From: Oxyruncus cristatus
Taxonomy: Eukaryota > Chordata > Aves > Passeriformes > Cotingidae
Length of the DNA: 64,000 nt
Reading direction: 5' to 3'
Assembly (NCBI GenBank): GCA_013399855.1
Contig: VXAY01002912.1
Location: 447,816-511,815 of the forward strand
This document shows, piece by piece, positions 13,901 to 24,759 of this stretch. The translations under genes were made by a program, and so were the position numbers. Below the pieces are notes generated by a model. The model was not told the DNA's origin, ran no database searches, and was given only the letters and a program-made list of their open reading frames with translations. Numbering within the stretch: the stretch's first letter is position 1; every line of letters begins with the position of its first letter.

Positions 13901-14119
13901 TTGCACTGCACCTGGTTCATGGGCTGGATTGGGTATCTGTTCATAATACTACACTGCATTACACAGCATATATATGGAAAATATAAGCTTTACTTTTAAG
14001 ACATTTTTTTAACCTTTGACAGGAAATCCAGCGATGAGTCCTGGGTGAGCAATGGAACCTACATGGACCTTAGAAAAGAACCTGGTTTTTCCAAACTGGA
14101 CAATCCTGTCCTCTGGTGA
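1833..14119 (+). CDS. OSBPL3: OSBPL3 (ORP3) C-terminal part, eight coding exons, 5'-partial in window
   Basis: Eight exons (1833-1970, 4627-4690, 7674-7752, 9794-9938, 11268-11412, 12074-12200, 12422-12544, 14023-14119) join in one frame for 918 nt, giving 305 residues and a TGA stop. All junctions are GT/AG and the phases agree. The product is the C-terminal part of the OSBP-related domain, a beta-barrel that binds sterol or PI4P. It contains NPVLGETYE, the family signature EQVSHHPP, and the C-terminal end [11 protein letters not shown]. As I recall them, ORP3 has [10 protein letters not shown] near its end where ORP6 has a different stretch, so ORP3 fits better than ORP6 or ORP7. ORP3 acts at ER-plasma membrane contacts with VAP and R-Ras; its PH domain and FFAT motifs would be encoded upstream of this window. 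GSDME downstream supports the identification by human 7p15.3 synteny. Confidence 0.95.
4627..4690 (+). CDS. OSBPL3: OSBPL3 coding exon B (ORP signature exon)
   Basis: 64 bp, ending in phase 1. The acceptor is CTTGTTAG and the donor GTAACT. It encodes [21 protein letters not shown]. The paired histidines belong to the EQVSHHPP signature, which contacts the PI4P headgroup in ORP structures. The upstream intron (1971-4626) shows no recognisable repeat or gene. Confidence 0.95.
7674..7752 (+). CDS. OSBPL3: OSBPL3 coding exon C
   Basis: 79 bp, phase 1 in and phase 2 out. The acceptor is TTCCTGTTTCAG and the donor GTAAGTG. It encodes [17 protein letters not shown] followed by [10 protein letters not shown]. 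The WGKSMEI segment is conserved in the ORP3/6/7 subfamily. The flanking introns (4691-7673 and 7753-9793) hold poly-T tracts but no recognised mobile element. Confidence 0.94.
9794..9938 (+). CDS. OSBPL3: OSBPL3 coding exon D
   Basis: 145 bp, phase 2 in and phase 0 out. The acceptor is TTCCTTACAG and the donor GTAACC. It encodes [18 protein letters not shown], then [11 protein letters not shown] and a cysteine-containing strand ending LTFIK. The [11 protein letters not shown] and WIEHYGE blocks are core ORD sequence. Confidence 0.95.
11268..11412 (+). CDS. OSBPL3: OSBPL3 coding exon E
   Basis: 145 bp, phase 0 in and phase 1 out. The acceptor is TTTTAATTCTAG and the donor GTTAGT. It encodes [15 protein letters not shown], then [14 protein letters not shown] and a serine-rich run ending [17 protein letters not shown] is a strongly conserved late ORD block. 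Confidence 0.95.
12074..12200 (+). CDS. OSBPL3: OSBPL3 coding exon F
   Basis: 127 bp, phase 1 in and phase 2 out. The acceptor is TTTTCTTCTGTAG and the donor GTAAAA. It encodes [20 protein letters not shown] and ends [14 protein letters not shown]. The [14 protein letters not shown] motif, shared by ORPs, continues across the next junction. Confidence 0.95.
12422..12544 (+). CDS. OSBPL3: OSBPL3 coding exon G (charged helix)
   Basis: 123 bp, phase 2 at both ends. The acceptor is GCTGCTACAG and the donor GTACTA. It encodes [20 protein letters not shown] and then a strongly charged helix rich in R, E and K that ends HQPRFF. This is the C-terminal helix of the ORD, expected to lie along the barrel. 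Confidence 0.95.
14023..14119 (+). CDS. OSBPL3: OSBPL3 terminal coding exon with stop
   Basis: 97 coding bases, phase 2 in, after acceptor AACCTTTGACAG. It encodes [18 protein letters not shown] and then [11 protein letters not shown] with a TGA stop at 14117-14119. The ending DNPVLW matches the usual ORP3 C-terminus in length and composition, so the gene is intact here. Confidence 0.95.
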
Positions 14120-14174
14120 AAGAGGAGCTAAGTGAAGATATTCTGTGCTGTATTCTTGGAGCTCATTCAAAAGA

Positions 14175-14275
14175 CACATATGTAAAATACAACTATATGT
14201 ATCTATATATACACATATATATATATATACACACACACATATAGTATATGTGTGGGGTGTGTGTATGTGTGCAAA
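14175..14275. repeat. TA/CA/TG microsatellite
   Basis: An interrupted dinucleotide tract just behind the OSBPL3 stop. It holds (AT)n at about 14214-14228, then (AC)n, then TG-rich sequence. The CA half is followed by a TG half, so the transcript could fold back on itself. It is likely to vary in length between individuals. Confidence 0.85.
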
Positions 14276-14396
14276 TGTGCATATCTCCAGAATTGTGCTT
14301 AACTTAGAATCTCATAATTAATTTGTTTCCTTTACTCGACTATTGCAATGATTGTTTGAATGTATAAATACCCTAACTTCTTTTTATAAAATATTT

Positions 14397-14402
14397 AATA
14401 AA
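14397..14402 (+). terminator. OSBPL3: Proximal poly(A) signal candidate of OSBPL3
   Basis: AATAAA lies 278 nt after the OSBPL3 stop codon in a locally AT-rich stretch. A second AATAAA follows at 14705-14710. Neither can be shown to be used from the sequence alone. Confidence 0.4.
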
Positions 14403-15863
14403 TAGTACTGAATGTAAATGGCAAGAGGGAAAAGAGGAGCTTTTACACTACTTTTTCAATGTGTAATAACATCAGTTCTGAGTTAACTTATGCCTTATTA
14501 AATTGCATTGGGGGCAGTAGCATCAGCATCTCCTAGCTGTGCTGAGGAATCAGAGTGCAAGCCTTAGCAACTCAAACCGTAGGTTGGCTTCCACAGTGCA
14601 ACGAGTAGTTCAGCTGTTTCTGGGCAGGTATAAACTGCTAAAACAAGATTACCAGCTGGTGCTGGAATCTGAGTATGATCTTCTGTTGCCTGTAGAAGAA
14701 ATTAAATAAATTTTGTTTCTAATAACTTTCTTCTTAGTATTATGGAAGAGGTAGTTCTGAGCTTGCGTCGGTGGTTCTACTGCCTTATGCATAAATTGTA
14801 CCAGGTTAAATGTAGTGCTAGAAATTCAGGAATCACCAAAATTTTCCACTGGGAAAAAATTCCACTTCAAATTTATAGCCCCTAACAGGGCAAGAGGAGG
14901 AGGTTATTGTATATACTGCTTGAGCACTGAGTAGATGAAGAAGCTCCCTCTCTTTCCAGTAAGTGAAATCTATACAGAGCACGAAATCCTGTGCTTCCAT
15001 AGCTTCATTTGTTTTTATTAACCTAAAAATTGCAACAGTAAGACTTTTTAAAAAGTAAGCAAACTGATTGTTTTAAGCTGGAAATTTTTTCCTAGTATTT
15101 TGATATTTTCTACCTCTTAAGAAATAAACAACATATTTTAGATCTTATATTTAAAAAACTACCATCTGCCTTATGGAGAAGTGTACGGAGTCTTTGATCT
15201 TCCTCTGTTTGTTTGTTATGTTCAGATAAATATTGAAGTGTCTTGCACTAAATCAGTTGCATCTCTTTCCTATAATTTTATATGTATGGCTTGATTTGTG
15301 AAGCTACTAAACCATAGGTCAGAAATTGAGCAGGCAAAAAATGTAGCACTTTTGAATGAATATTATAGAGACGGGCAGTATTTTTTGGTTTTTTTCTTAT
15401 CAAATCACAATGTCACAGTCATTAAGAGAATAAGTTGCATACCTATCTACGTGCAACCCAAGCCTGACCCATGATTCTTCAGGTCTGTTCTGTGTCTGTG
15501 ACTCTGGCAACAATGCAGTTTCCATGTGATAGGTGTATGTCCTGTCACCACACCCTTTAATTTTTCTTCCATGCCACTGTAATGGCATGTAACAAATACA
15601 AAAGCTGGCATGTTAAACTGGCTTATGACTGGAACAATTGGATGTGGCAGGGATAAGGTCGACTCCTAGGGGGAGAGACTAGTAGCTTAGAAAAGCTTGC
15701 ACTTTACTGCAACTGTGCTGCATTGTCCTAGAGAAAACCCATTAAAAATGGATCCATGTAGTATATGTAACATGAAGGAAATACTGTGAAGGTTTTCCAT
15801 TTCAAACAAAATCTGTAATGTCAGATTAGATGCATATTTGAATTTTTTTTCTGTTACCTTGAA

Positions 15864-15894
15864 GCCTCAGAGGCAGATTGCCTCAGAGGCAGAT
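15864..15894. repeat. 16-bp tandem duplication
   Basis: GCCTCAGAGGCAGATT is followed at once by GCCTCAGAGGCAGAT. It lies in the presumed OSBPL3 3'UTR. Confidence 0.85.
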
Positions 15895-18800
15895 GAATGC
15901 TTTTTCACTATTTTTCACTTTGCCCAGGAACTCTGCCTCGCTATAATTCCTGTAATTTATTACCAAAGAAGTTAGCATAATTATTTCTATTTAATATGTC
16001 TTTTAAAGACTTGACTACCACGCCAGCAGCTTACAACAAAGCAAGGTTCACATTTATATGAAGACAAAATCTGGGCTTCGATTCCAAAGGAAATCTTAAC
16101 CTTTGGGGGCCATTTGGCTTTTCAAGGAAAATGAGCTTCTTGTCGTAACTTGTTCCCTTCCTGTGTTTTAGCCTTGTATTAACTGTGAAAACTTGGCACA
16201 GAATGGAGTTGATAATTTTAGTTATCTTTGCTGTTGGTAATTACCATTTATACTAAAAATAACATTCATTTAACAACAAAAGAGGGTAGTGGAAATAAAA
16301 AAAAAATCATCTGGGCAAAGGAGCAAAATTTATGGAGGATGTATTAAGCTTGCTCACTGTCATATTTGGCAACTACTGTGGTACTGTCTGATCTGCATAT
16401 ATATCAGTTATATATCTGAATATACTGTTGGGTTTGTATATTCTATGTGTGGAGGGGATTCCCCCACACTTTGTCATATGACCTAATATTTGATAGCATT
16501 GAAAATTAAAGAGTTGGAGGCCAAAAGGCAAAGTTAAAAAATTGTAAAAAGCAGCAGGTGTTGAACAAAACAAATCTCATGATTTGATTCATGATTTTTG
16601 AGAAATCAGACTGGCAGTGTTGCCTTGTATCTTACAATCTAAACTGACTAAAATACATGTGATTGATCACCAGAACCATTGGGCTGAGCAGTGCCTTATA
16701 TAAAATTTTATCAAAATTTCCATATCAAGAATGTAAACTGAAGAATTTTAGTATCATCTTCAGAAAAACAATGCCTGAGGGCATTTCTTAAATGCATGAA
16801 GCAAAATCATTGAACGAGTAATAGATCCTTTTTAAAATCTCTCATACACACCTGCAAGCATCATGTAACCAGTTGTGAATGATCCTCTAACCCTGTGTTT
16901 CCAGCCATGGTATAGTTTTCCCTGCTTACTTTTTTATGAAATAATTGGGTTTAGTTACTAAACTTCTGTCAACTGTATATTAAGAAGTGGAAGAAAATTG
17001 TCTTGATGTTACTTCTGTGTATTTCTGCATAAAAATATATTCATCATTCACAAAATGTAATATATTCTATGAAGTTATTCTTGGTAAAATATCAAATTTT
17101 GGTAATTTTTTTCCCCAAAACTTCAGCTATGTTCATGGGTACAAAATTTATTTTAGCTTTCTGCAATATAACTAAGACAACTGTTGTTTTTAATAACTGA
17201 CATTGAGGGACTTCTTTCCCACTATTTCTACCCTGAATTGTAAAAAGAATGCATCAAGCAACTTAACTGCTACTTTTCATAGACAGAAGTGATCCCCAAG
17301 CTGTGTTAGCTCAATGGATCAGACTTAAAATTTCCTGATGACTGTTGCCTGTTGTTATAGCTCTCTTATTTCGTGACTTTATAACCATCACTTAATATGA
17401 TCTTGGGGGTCAGTTTGAGAAGCGCTCATCCAGCTCTTCCTTTCTTTGTGTATCTCTTCATAAAGTAAAACCTTCACTATAAACTTACGTCAAGGTGATG
17501 TAGCAGGTCAGGCCTTTGGGTGTTAAAACACTGGCTCAGTTTTCAAATTCCAAAGCATAGAAAGAAAAAAAATCCAGGGAAATCGTGTTCATAGGAACAG
17601 AAACTCACAGCTCTACTTCCAGATTTGCAGGCTGGATGCTTAGTTTCTGATTTTGGTACAATGTAAACTTGGAATTACGAAACTTGCTCAGGAGGCGACT
17701 CCAGGTAGCATAAAGTGCTCTTTAAACCAAGTGGAACTGGGATGCACCACAAATAATTGCATTCCTTTCTGAGCCTCTGTTGTCTAAGATATGCTTGATG
17801 TGTTACTGTGCCAGCAATGATCTACTTCTTTTAGATGCTTTTTAAAATACAGATCCAGCAGTCTGGACTTAGGTTCTTTATAAAGAGCTCAGACAACTAG
17901 ATGCCTGGAAGGAAGACCAAAACCAACCCAAATTATGAAAAGGAAACATCCCAGAGATCTGTTCTTCCACCAACCCGTTTTCTTCGAAGGACTAGAAACA
18001 AGATTGCTGCTTTCTTTTAAAACCTGGCTCCTAAAGGATGTAGTGGTTGCAAACACAGTCCCTTTACTGTCTGCCAGTTTAGTATTGAATCCAGATCACT
18101 GTGCAGAAAGGAACACCAATTTATGGGACCAGAATCAGGGCCCAACCAGGGACAGCTTTCAGGTTGTACAAAGGTCCAGTGCTGGTCTCAAAACAAACAA
18201 ACCCCCTCCTAAAACCCCAACCTAACAAAGACCTCACCCCTTTCCATGCCCCTGACTTTCCCTCAGGTGTTTACAGTCCTGTTTAGGTTTTCTATGTGGT
18301 CCCTTAGATCTTAAAGTCCTTATTCAATGTCCCATTTTTCTCTTTACTAAAAAAATTTCTGATGAATAGGAGAAGAGTCCATTCTGAAAATCTTTTAAAT
18401 GATAAATCATGCTTCAAACCATAGTTAAAATCTCTCCCCTTAAACATTGTGGCCTACTTCTGTATCTTTTCCTTGACTGAGAACAAGACTTTTTTCCACT
18501 TGCACTCTGGAATCAGACTTGGTAAGGGTAGCGTGCTGTGGAAATGTGCAGGTATGCTGCTCAGCCTACTCCTAGTTATTAATGTCCTTACATCTGCTTT
18601 TGTTTGAATCTCTTGTTTTGTCACTCCACATGACCAGCTTGGCAGAGCAGGAAACTTCTGGCATATCTTACTTAGTTCAATACAGCTTTTTTTTGGTATA
18701 CAACTCAGAAGGGGCAAGCTGAAGAGGAGTGCAAAACTTGGCCCACAGTGCATATATACTAGAGAGAAGGATGAAATCCAGCTTCTCCACATACCTGAAT

Positions 18801-19395
18801 ACATCTTGCAAGGGCTAGAATCAGATGGTGTTATGCAAAGGAGTGACATTAAAATGAAATGGGTTTTTTGGTTGTGTTTTCATTCATGGATTATGCCTAT
18901 TATAAATAAAATTCACGGTGTTCACTAATTCATTCTCGCTTATCTGTTGAAACTTAGTAAACGCTGTAACTTACCACCAAATGTATTATTGTACTCTTCA
19001 GTTCTTAGATACTGTTCTTTCTGCAGCTTTTGAAAGCAATAAGAGAAATTTTCAACATAAATAGTTGCCATATGTTAATTATTTAAATGGTTCTTTTTTA
19101 TATAAATTGTGGATTTGGTGTTTTTGTTGTACAAAAGAAAATTGTATTAAAGCTTATGAGAATGTTTGGGAGGTTGATCTGCAAGAGGTGATGAGCTCCT
19201 TTAACTCCACGCCTTGGAGATGGTTGGTATTCCCGAGAATCAGGCAGTCTTGTATCTGTTAGTTCCAGTATTGGAAAAACATGCCACCTGTACAACATAT
19301 TACATACACAAAGCTGCTAAATGCTGAATTTGTTATTAGTTTTGATAGAACATTAGTGATATCAGAATGAGGAATATCTTATATATCAGAACAAT

Positions 19396-19429
19396 CACTG
19401 ACTTTCAGATTACCACTGACTTTCAGATT
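19396..19429. repeat. Short direct duplication
   Basis: CACTGACTTTCAGATT occurs twice, two bases apart, close to the presumed end of the OSBPL3 transcript. Confidence 0.8.
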
Positions 19430-19564
19430 TTTAGGAAATTTTTCTGTAATCAGGACCATTCCTGGTTTTTACTTCATTTACTCCGAACATTTGTAATGTT
19501 GGAGCACCTTGATGTGCAATTTGATTTATTATTTTTGTCTCTGTAACCAATTTAGTTGGATGTT

Positions 19565-19570
19565 AATAAA
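19565..19570 (+). terminator. OSBPL3: Distal poly(A) signal candidate of OSBPL3
   Basis: AATAAA in TGTTAATAAATCATACTTGC, with a UGUA-type element about 27 nt upstream and a G/T-rich run (CAGGGGTTGT) about 40 nt downstream. The arrangement suits a strong cleavage site. Assignment to OSBPL3 is by proximity and orientation. Confidence 0.4.
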
Positions 19571-22500
19571 TCATACTTGCAAAAGGTCATAGAGCACCCT
19601 GACTTTTTCCCAGGGGTTGTAAGCACCTTTTTTCAAAGGTTGTTAGTGACAGCTGGACCAAGCCTTGCTGCCATAGTGACCTATGCTTTTTACATTTTCC
19701 AAAATGGCAAGTAGGAAAAAGCTTCCATCTGCTAGAAGCCTTATTTATCACCCTTACAGTCTGTCTGGTAGTTGTGTAGCTGTGCAGTGTTCCAGTTGTA
19801 CTGCTCTGTACAGCTCTGCTGCATGGCTATTGTGCCAGACACTGGCACAGGGAAAGGGGTTAGCTGGTGGAATACATTTACAGCTGGAAGTTTATTCTTA
19901 AAATTAGCTTTTAGCAGACAGCTGTGCAACGTAAATGTTACACTTTAGCATGAATGTGGAAACCACAAACCAAATGTTCATAAAACAACTTTTAAAAACA
20001 AGGAAACATAGTATTTACTGGATAAAATATATAACTGGAAAGAAAGGAGATCAATGTGGTGGCCTTTCCTTTAGCAATGGTGATTCAGGACAGGTCTTCC
20101 AGTCAGATCTCAGTTATGTCTTACAGTCCCACCATATGTGTATAAGATGCAGTACGGATGGATTAGGATCTTGAAAAACATAGGAGTACAGTGAGTGTAA
20201 TTCGTGAACAACCTGAAATTCCTGACTGCAGTTCTCCAGCATTTACCAGGCTCAGTGTCTACACAGATTTGGTGGGAGGGAGCATGGAGGTTACAGGAAG
20301 AGCTGGGAAAACTGGATCTATAAATCTATTACCACACAAAATATCCGCAGCTCTTGTACGTGGCAGAATTAGGATAGAGGCCAAAGGAAATCCAGTTTTT
20401 ATAGTGGGCAAGAATCAGTTCCTGTTTTTTGAAATCCAGCCATTTTGGTTCTATTGGGTTAAGAACTTTGGAACTTTCCCATCATGTCAGGGAGAATTAC
20501 TTTATTGCTGATTAATTTAATAGAGATCTTTATATGGTTTAACTGGTATCTGAAACAACAAGCATTTAGTTCAAGTTACCAGGAAAGTCACTGTTGATAG
20601 AAGCAGTAATATTTTTTTCATAACTGTAAAAGGGAGAGAAAGATAGTGTGGGATGCTCGTTAGTGCCCTAATTGTGAACATGGAGGGCAGCAGGAACTTC
20701 TCTTGGAGAGAAATGGATATGGAGTGAATTTCTCATATCTGCCCCTTGAGCTAATACCATGTCAAGTACCCACAGTGTGGTCAGTTCTACCCAGACAAAA
20801 CAGGCTGTTCTCCCCTGCAGAAGTGCAAGGTGTAAACTTGGCTCACATAGACCTTGCATCCAGTTTGTTTAAGCTCTGTTCTTGTTAAAGTGTCTGTTAA
20901 TTTACATTAATCTCTATTTTAAAGTCATTTTGCTTACTGCAAAATGATTCAAACCACCATAGTGTGAGGAAAAGCACTGACAGGTGAGCTTGCCCTGCAT
21001 AGTAACTGACACATCTTGGCTTTTTTGGTTTTGGTTTGGGTTGGGGTTTAATGCCTATGTTACATTTCTTTTATCTTGCAAATGTTGCTCTCTGTGCTTA
21101 GCTTATTGATTTTTAACTTAGACCCCTCTGGTGTAGCAGATGCATAAGAATTTGTAGGGTTGCTCTGTGTTTTTAGATGGGGTTAAAAAGCTGGCCAGGT
21201 ACCAAATTCTGCTGTATACTTATGAATTTGTATGTTTGCTTACTCTGTACCAGGGGAAATATTTGAAATTACTATGTGTAAACTCTCATTTGAGGTAAAT
21301 CAACATTGCTCTGCTGAGCTGAGTATAACTGAGGCTTAAGTTAACTGAGAATTTGTCTCTGTGGGTTCACTGACGTTAGTTTTTACAGGCTCTTGAAATG
21401 GTAATAAATTCCTGGAACACAAGATGTGGTGTATGAACATCAGCTGATGTTTCTGACTGTAATTTCAAGAATTATTATCTTTCTCTAAGTGTTAGGGCAC
21501 TACTTCTCTTTGGGGATTTTTTTGAGCTGATGTTTCAATTGCTATTTTACTAAGACCAGTTCTTAGAATTTGAAAATATGTTTTATTTTTCTTAGTGAAC
21601 ATTGTTTTTCTTTATTAAAACTTCTTTTTAAAAAGTTGTTTTCCTAAATTACAATTTTTTTACTTTTCAATTTGTATTAAAAAAAAAAAAAAAGTTAAAA
21701 TAATGGCTGCAGTAAGTCTGCTTTGAATTACTGCAGTACATGCCTTTAAAAATCCTTTCCTCCTTAGATTTTTATGAGGATATGTCTGCAATGCCTACAT
21801 TGCTGCCTAGAGCAAGGAAGATTATGTAGATTTATGAATAGATGAGAACCTGGGTTATAGTGGGAGAGATTTACTGTTTTGTTTACTCTTAGATTTGTTA
21901 TCATTTCAGCAGTTGACAGACTGAAGATGGAGTGAAGTCAGGAGATCATCCTAATTGTATTCATTGTTTGTTACTTGCACTTCAGTCAGTGAAGCAAATC
22001 CTATGATGACAATTAGAGCTTTTCAGGTTTTTTGGATGGAAAAATCAATTTTCTTATGAAGTTCAAAAATAGCGCACCCAATTCTTAAGTCCTTTGGTGG
22101 GACTAAAGGATGGTGAGTCTAGCCCGTTCTTAACCTGTGTCCTTTCATTGTGGAGACAGAGAAAAGCTTCTGTAAAGTTGATGGAGGCTAGAGAACTCAA
22201 GGATATTATATTCTCACCTTTTGTGGATACCAGGAACTGGAAAAGAGACCTGGATGTGCCACCTTGCAAGGAAGGCCAAAGTAGGAGCTCCACTGTACTC
22301 TGTCTAGCTGCAAAGCTTCCTAAAGCTGATGCTCGTGTGAATGCTTTGGTCTGGATACCAGCAGGAATTGTTTGTTTGACATGATGGGAAAAAGGGATGG
22401 GGAAAGAGATTGTTGAAATACGATTCTCAGTATTGAAGTCTGCAGTCATGAGGTCCTGACCAAAAGAATAACTGCAGTTCCTGCTTTCCCAGTACCAGTT

Positions 22501-23070
22501 GCTCACTGTTTCCTTTCCTATTAGTGCTTCCTCTCAGGACGCAGCTAGTCTTCCTTCCCTCTTACAAACTGCATTGCTCACACTGTGGTGTGTTGGCAGT
22601 GGTGAGGCCGGACAGCCACTGCAGAAGGACCAAGTAAGCCCCAGCTCAGGCTAACTGCGACCAGTTTTTCAGGAGGAAGTGCATTCCCATCTCCCAGCTG
22701 GCAAGAGTCACCTCCATGGCAGTAAGAAAGCCATCCACCCAAGAGTACTCACATCACAGGTTACAGATGCTATTCACCCAAATCAATGCATCATTCAAAA
22801 AAACAACGGCAGTACAAGCAACAAGGACACCAGTTCTAGTCCTGTGATAGAGCAAATGAACTACATTTTTAATTGTCAGAGAGCAGGCCAACACATTATT
22901 TCATACATGAGGGGTTTTTTCCAGCATAGCGAAGACCTGGTCTGTGTGTATAACTGAAATGTAACAAATAGTGTCAACAACTCTGAGTTTTGTGACTATC
23001 CTGGCCACCACCATTACAAATTTGCAGGACACCACTGCTCTGTAGTTCAGAGGGACAGCTGCAGCCTTTT

Positions 23071-23568
23071 CACAGAATCACAGAATAGGTTAGGTTGAAA
23101 GGGACTCCAGTGGATCATCTGGTCCAACCTCCCTGCTCGATCGGGATCATCCTAGAGCACATGGCACAGGATTACATCCAGACGGCTCTTGAATATCTCC
23201 AATGAGGGAGACTCCACAACCTCTCTGGGCAATCTGTTCCTGTGCTTGGTCACCCACAAGTTCTTTGTCATGTTCAGGTGGAAGGAACTTCCTGTGCATC
23301 AATTTCTGCCCACTGCCTCTGGTCCAATTGTTCTCAACACTGAGAAGAGCCTGCATCCATCCTCTTGACACTGTCTCTTCAGGTACTTATAAACATTGAT
23401 GAGGTCTCCTCAGTTGTCTTTTCTTGAAGCTGAACAGGCCCAGCTCCTTCAGCCTTTCTTGCTTTTCTTTCCAGTCCCTTAATCATCTTTGTTGCCCTCT
23501 GCTGGACTGGCTCCAAGAGCTCCATCTCTCGTGTCCTGAGAAGCCTGGAACTGGTCACAGTACTTTTG
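23071..23568 (-). mobile_element. CR1 LINE 3' fragment, minus strand
   Basis: It begins with CACAGAATCACAGAATAGG, the reverse complement of the CR1 3' tail octamer repeat. The usual CR1 3' region follows in antisense: the TCATCTGGTCCAACC block, then CAACCTCTCTGGGCAAT and TGAAGCTGAACAGGCCCAG. It breaks off near CTGGTCACAGTACT, so only about 500 bp of the 3' end is kept, which is typical 5' truncation. Confidence 0.9.
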
Positions 23569-24336
23569 TATCTACAAATCTGTTTTGACCCACAGCACCC
23601 CCTTTATGGTACATGCTGTCCTTTTGGGCAACACTGTTGCAAAACATAAAAGAAAACTCCATTCAATTACCAGGCCACACACTTTTCACCTGCTTGCTCC
23701 TTGTTTCAAAAAGAACTGTATTCTTTTTCATCCTGGGGCCAGAAGGGCTGCATTTTTTGAGTCATAGTGACAGGTATCTCTGTTTGCAATGTTTTATTGA
23801 AACATAAACCCCTAATATTTGTTATTTAGATGCAGTTTGTCACTTGACTTTGTAGGTCCTGTTCCAACTGGCTAAGAATTAAAAGCATTTTAAAAAAAAA
23901 AAAACTTAATTTGAGATTTTATTACTGTTCCTTTTTTATATACTTTTGTAATTTAATGTGGAATTTTATTGTAGTTTAATACTTTTAAAATAACTGTTTA
24001 TGTAGGACCTACATAAATGTTTGGGGCTCCTACACAATAGTTTGATTGCCATTCCTTTTGGCTGATTTATAAGGAAGTTTTACTGCTGAATAGCTTGAAC
24101 AATATAGCTGCCAGATGGTTTTTAATAAAACATTAATGAGACCAGATGGTTCATAACAAACTATTATGGAAGACTTTTGAGACAGGCAAGAAAAGTTACC
24201 ACTTCCTAAATCTTCATTTATCATTATTGTAAAAGAAATATAGTTCTGTGACTGCCACCTAATCTACAATTTAAAGTTAGAAACAGCAAGTTCATGCAGA
24301 TTCATGCAATCTGTTCTCCATGTTATTGTTGGAGAC

Positions 24337-24759
24337 ATCATAGAATCATAGAACATCTTGGTTTGGAAGGGCACCTTAAAGATCATCTAATTCTAACCCC
24401 CTGCCACAGGCAGGGGACATCTCTCACTAGATCACATTGCTCAGAGCCCCATCCAGCCTACCCTTGAACAATTTCCAGGGATGGGGCATCCACAGCTTCT
24501 CTGGGCAACCTGATGCCTCACCATCGTCACAGTAAAGAATTTCCTCCTAACATTTAATCTAAACTCTTTTTCAGTTTGAAGCCATTCCCCCTTGTTCTGT
24601 CATTACAACTCCTGATGAAGACTTCCTCTCCGGCAACCTTCTCTTATCCAGGCTGAACAGCTCCAATTTTCTCAGCCTGCCTTTGTAGGGGAGGTGCTCT
24701 AGTCCCCTTATCAACTTCATGGCCCTCCTCTGGACTTCCTCCAACAGAAGGGCCACATC
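24337..24759 (-). mobile_element. CR1 LINE 3' fragment, minus strand
   Basis: It starts ATCATAGAATCATAGAACA, two copies of the inverted CR1 tail octamer. CTTGGTTTGGAAGGGCACC and CCCCTGCCACAGGCAGGG follow, and then AGGCTGAACAGCTCC. It is truncated at TGGACTTCCTCCAACAG. Divergence looks moderate, and the tail differs from the copy 0.8 kb away, so this is a separate insertion rather than a duplication. Confidence 0.92.

Larger units (their letters stand above)
14120..19590 (+). other. OSBPL3: OSBPL3 3'UTR, extent inferred
   Basis: After the stop, about 5.5 kb is free of recognisable CR1 copies and coding frames, is AT-rich, and carries several AATAAA hexamers (14397, 14705, 18905, 19565). Mammalian OSBPL3 also has a 3'UTR of several kilobases. 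The AATAAA at 19565-19570, with an upstream CTGTAACC (UGUA type) and GGGGTTGT downstream, looks like the best distal end. A shorter transcript ending near 14.4 kb is equally possible. ORFs inside, such as 18454-18849 minus, have no recognised homology. Confidence 0.4.

Noticed and set aside
18454..18849. 131-codon minus-strand ORF
   Set aside because: Antisense to the presumed OSBPL3 3'UTR, with no recognised domain; consistent with chance in 64 kb.
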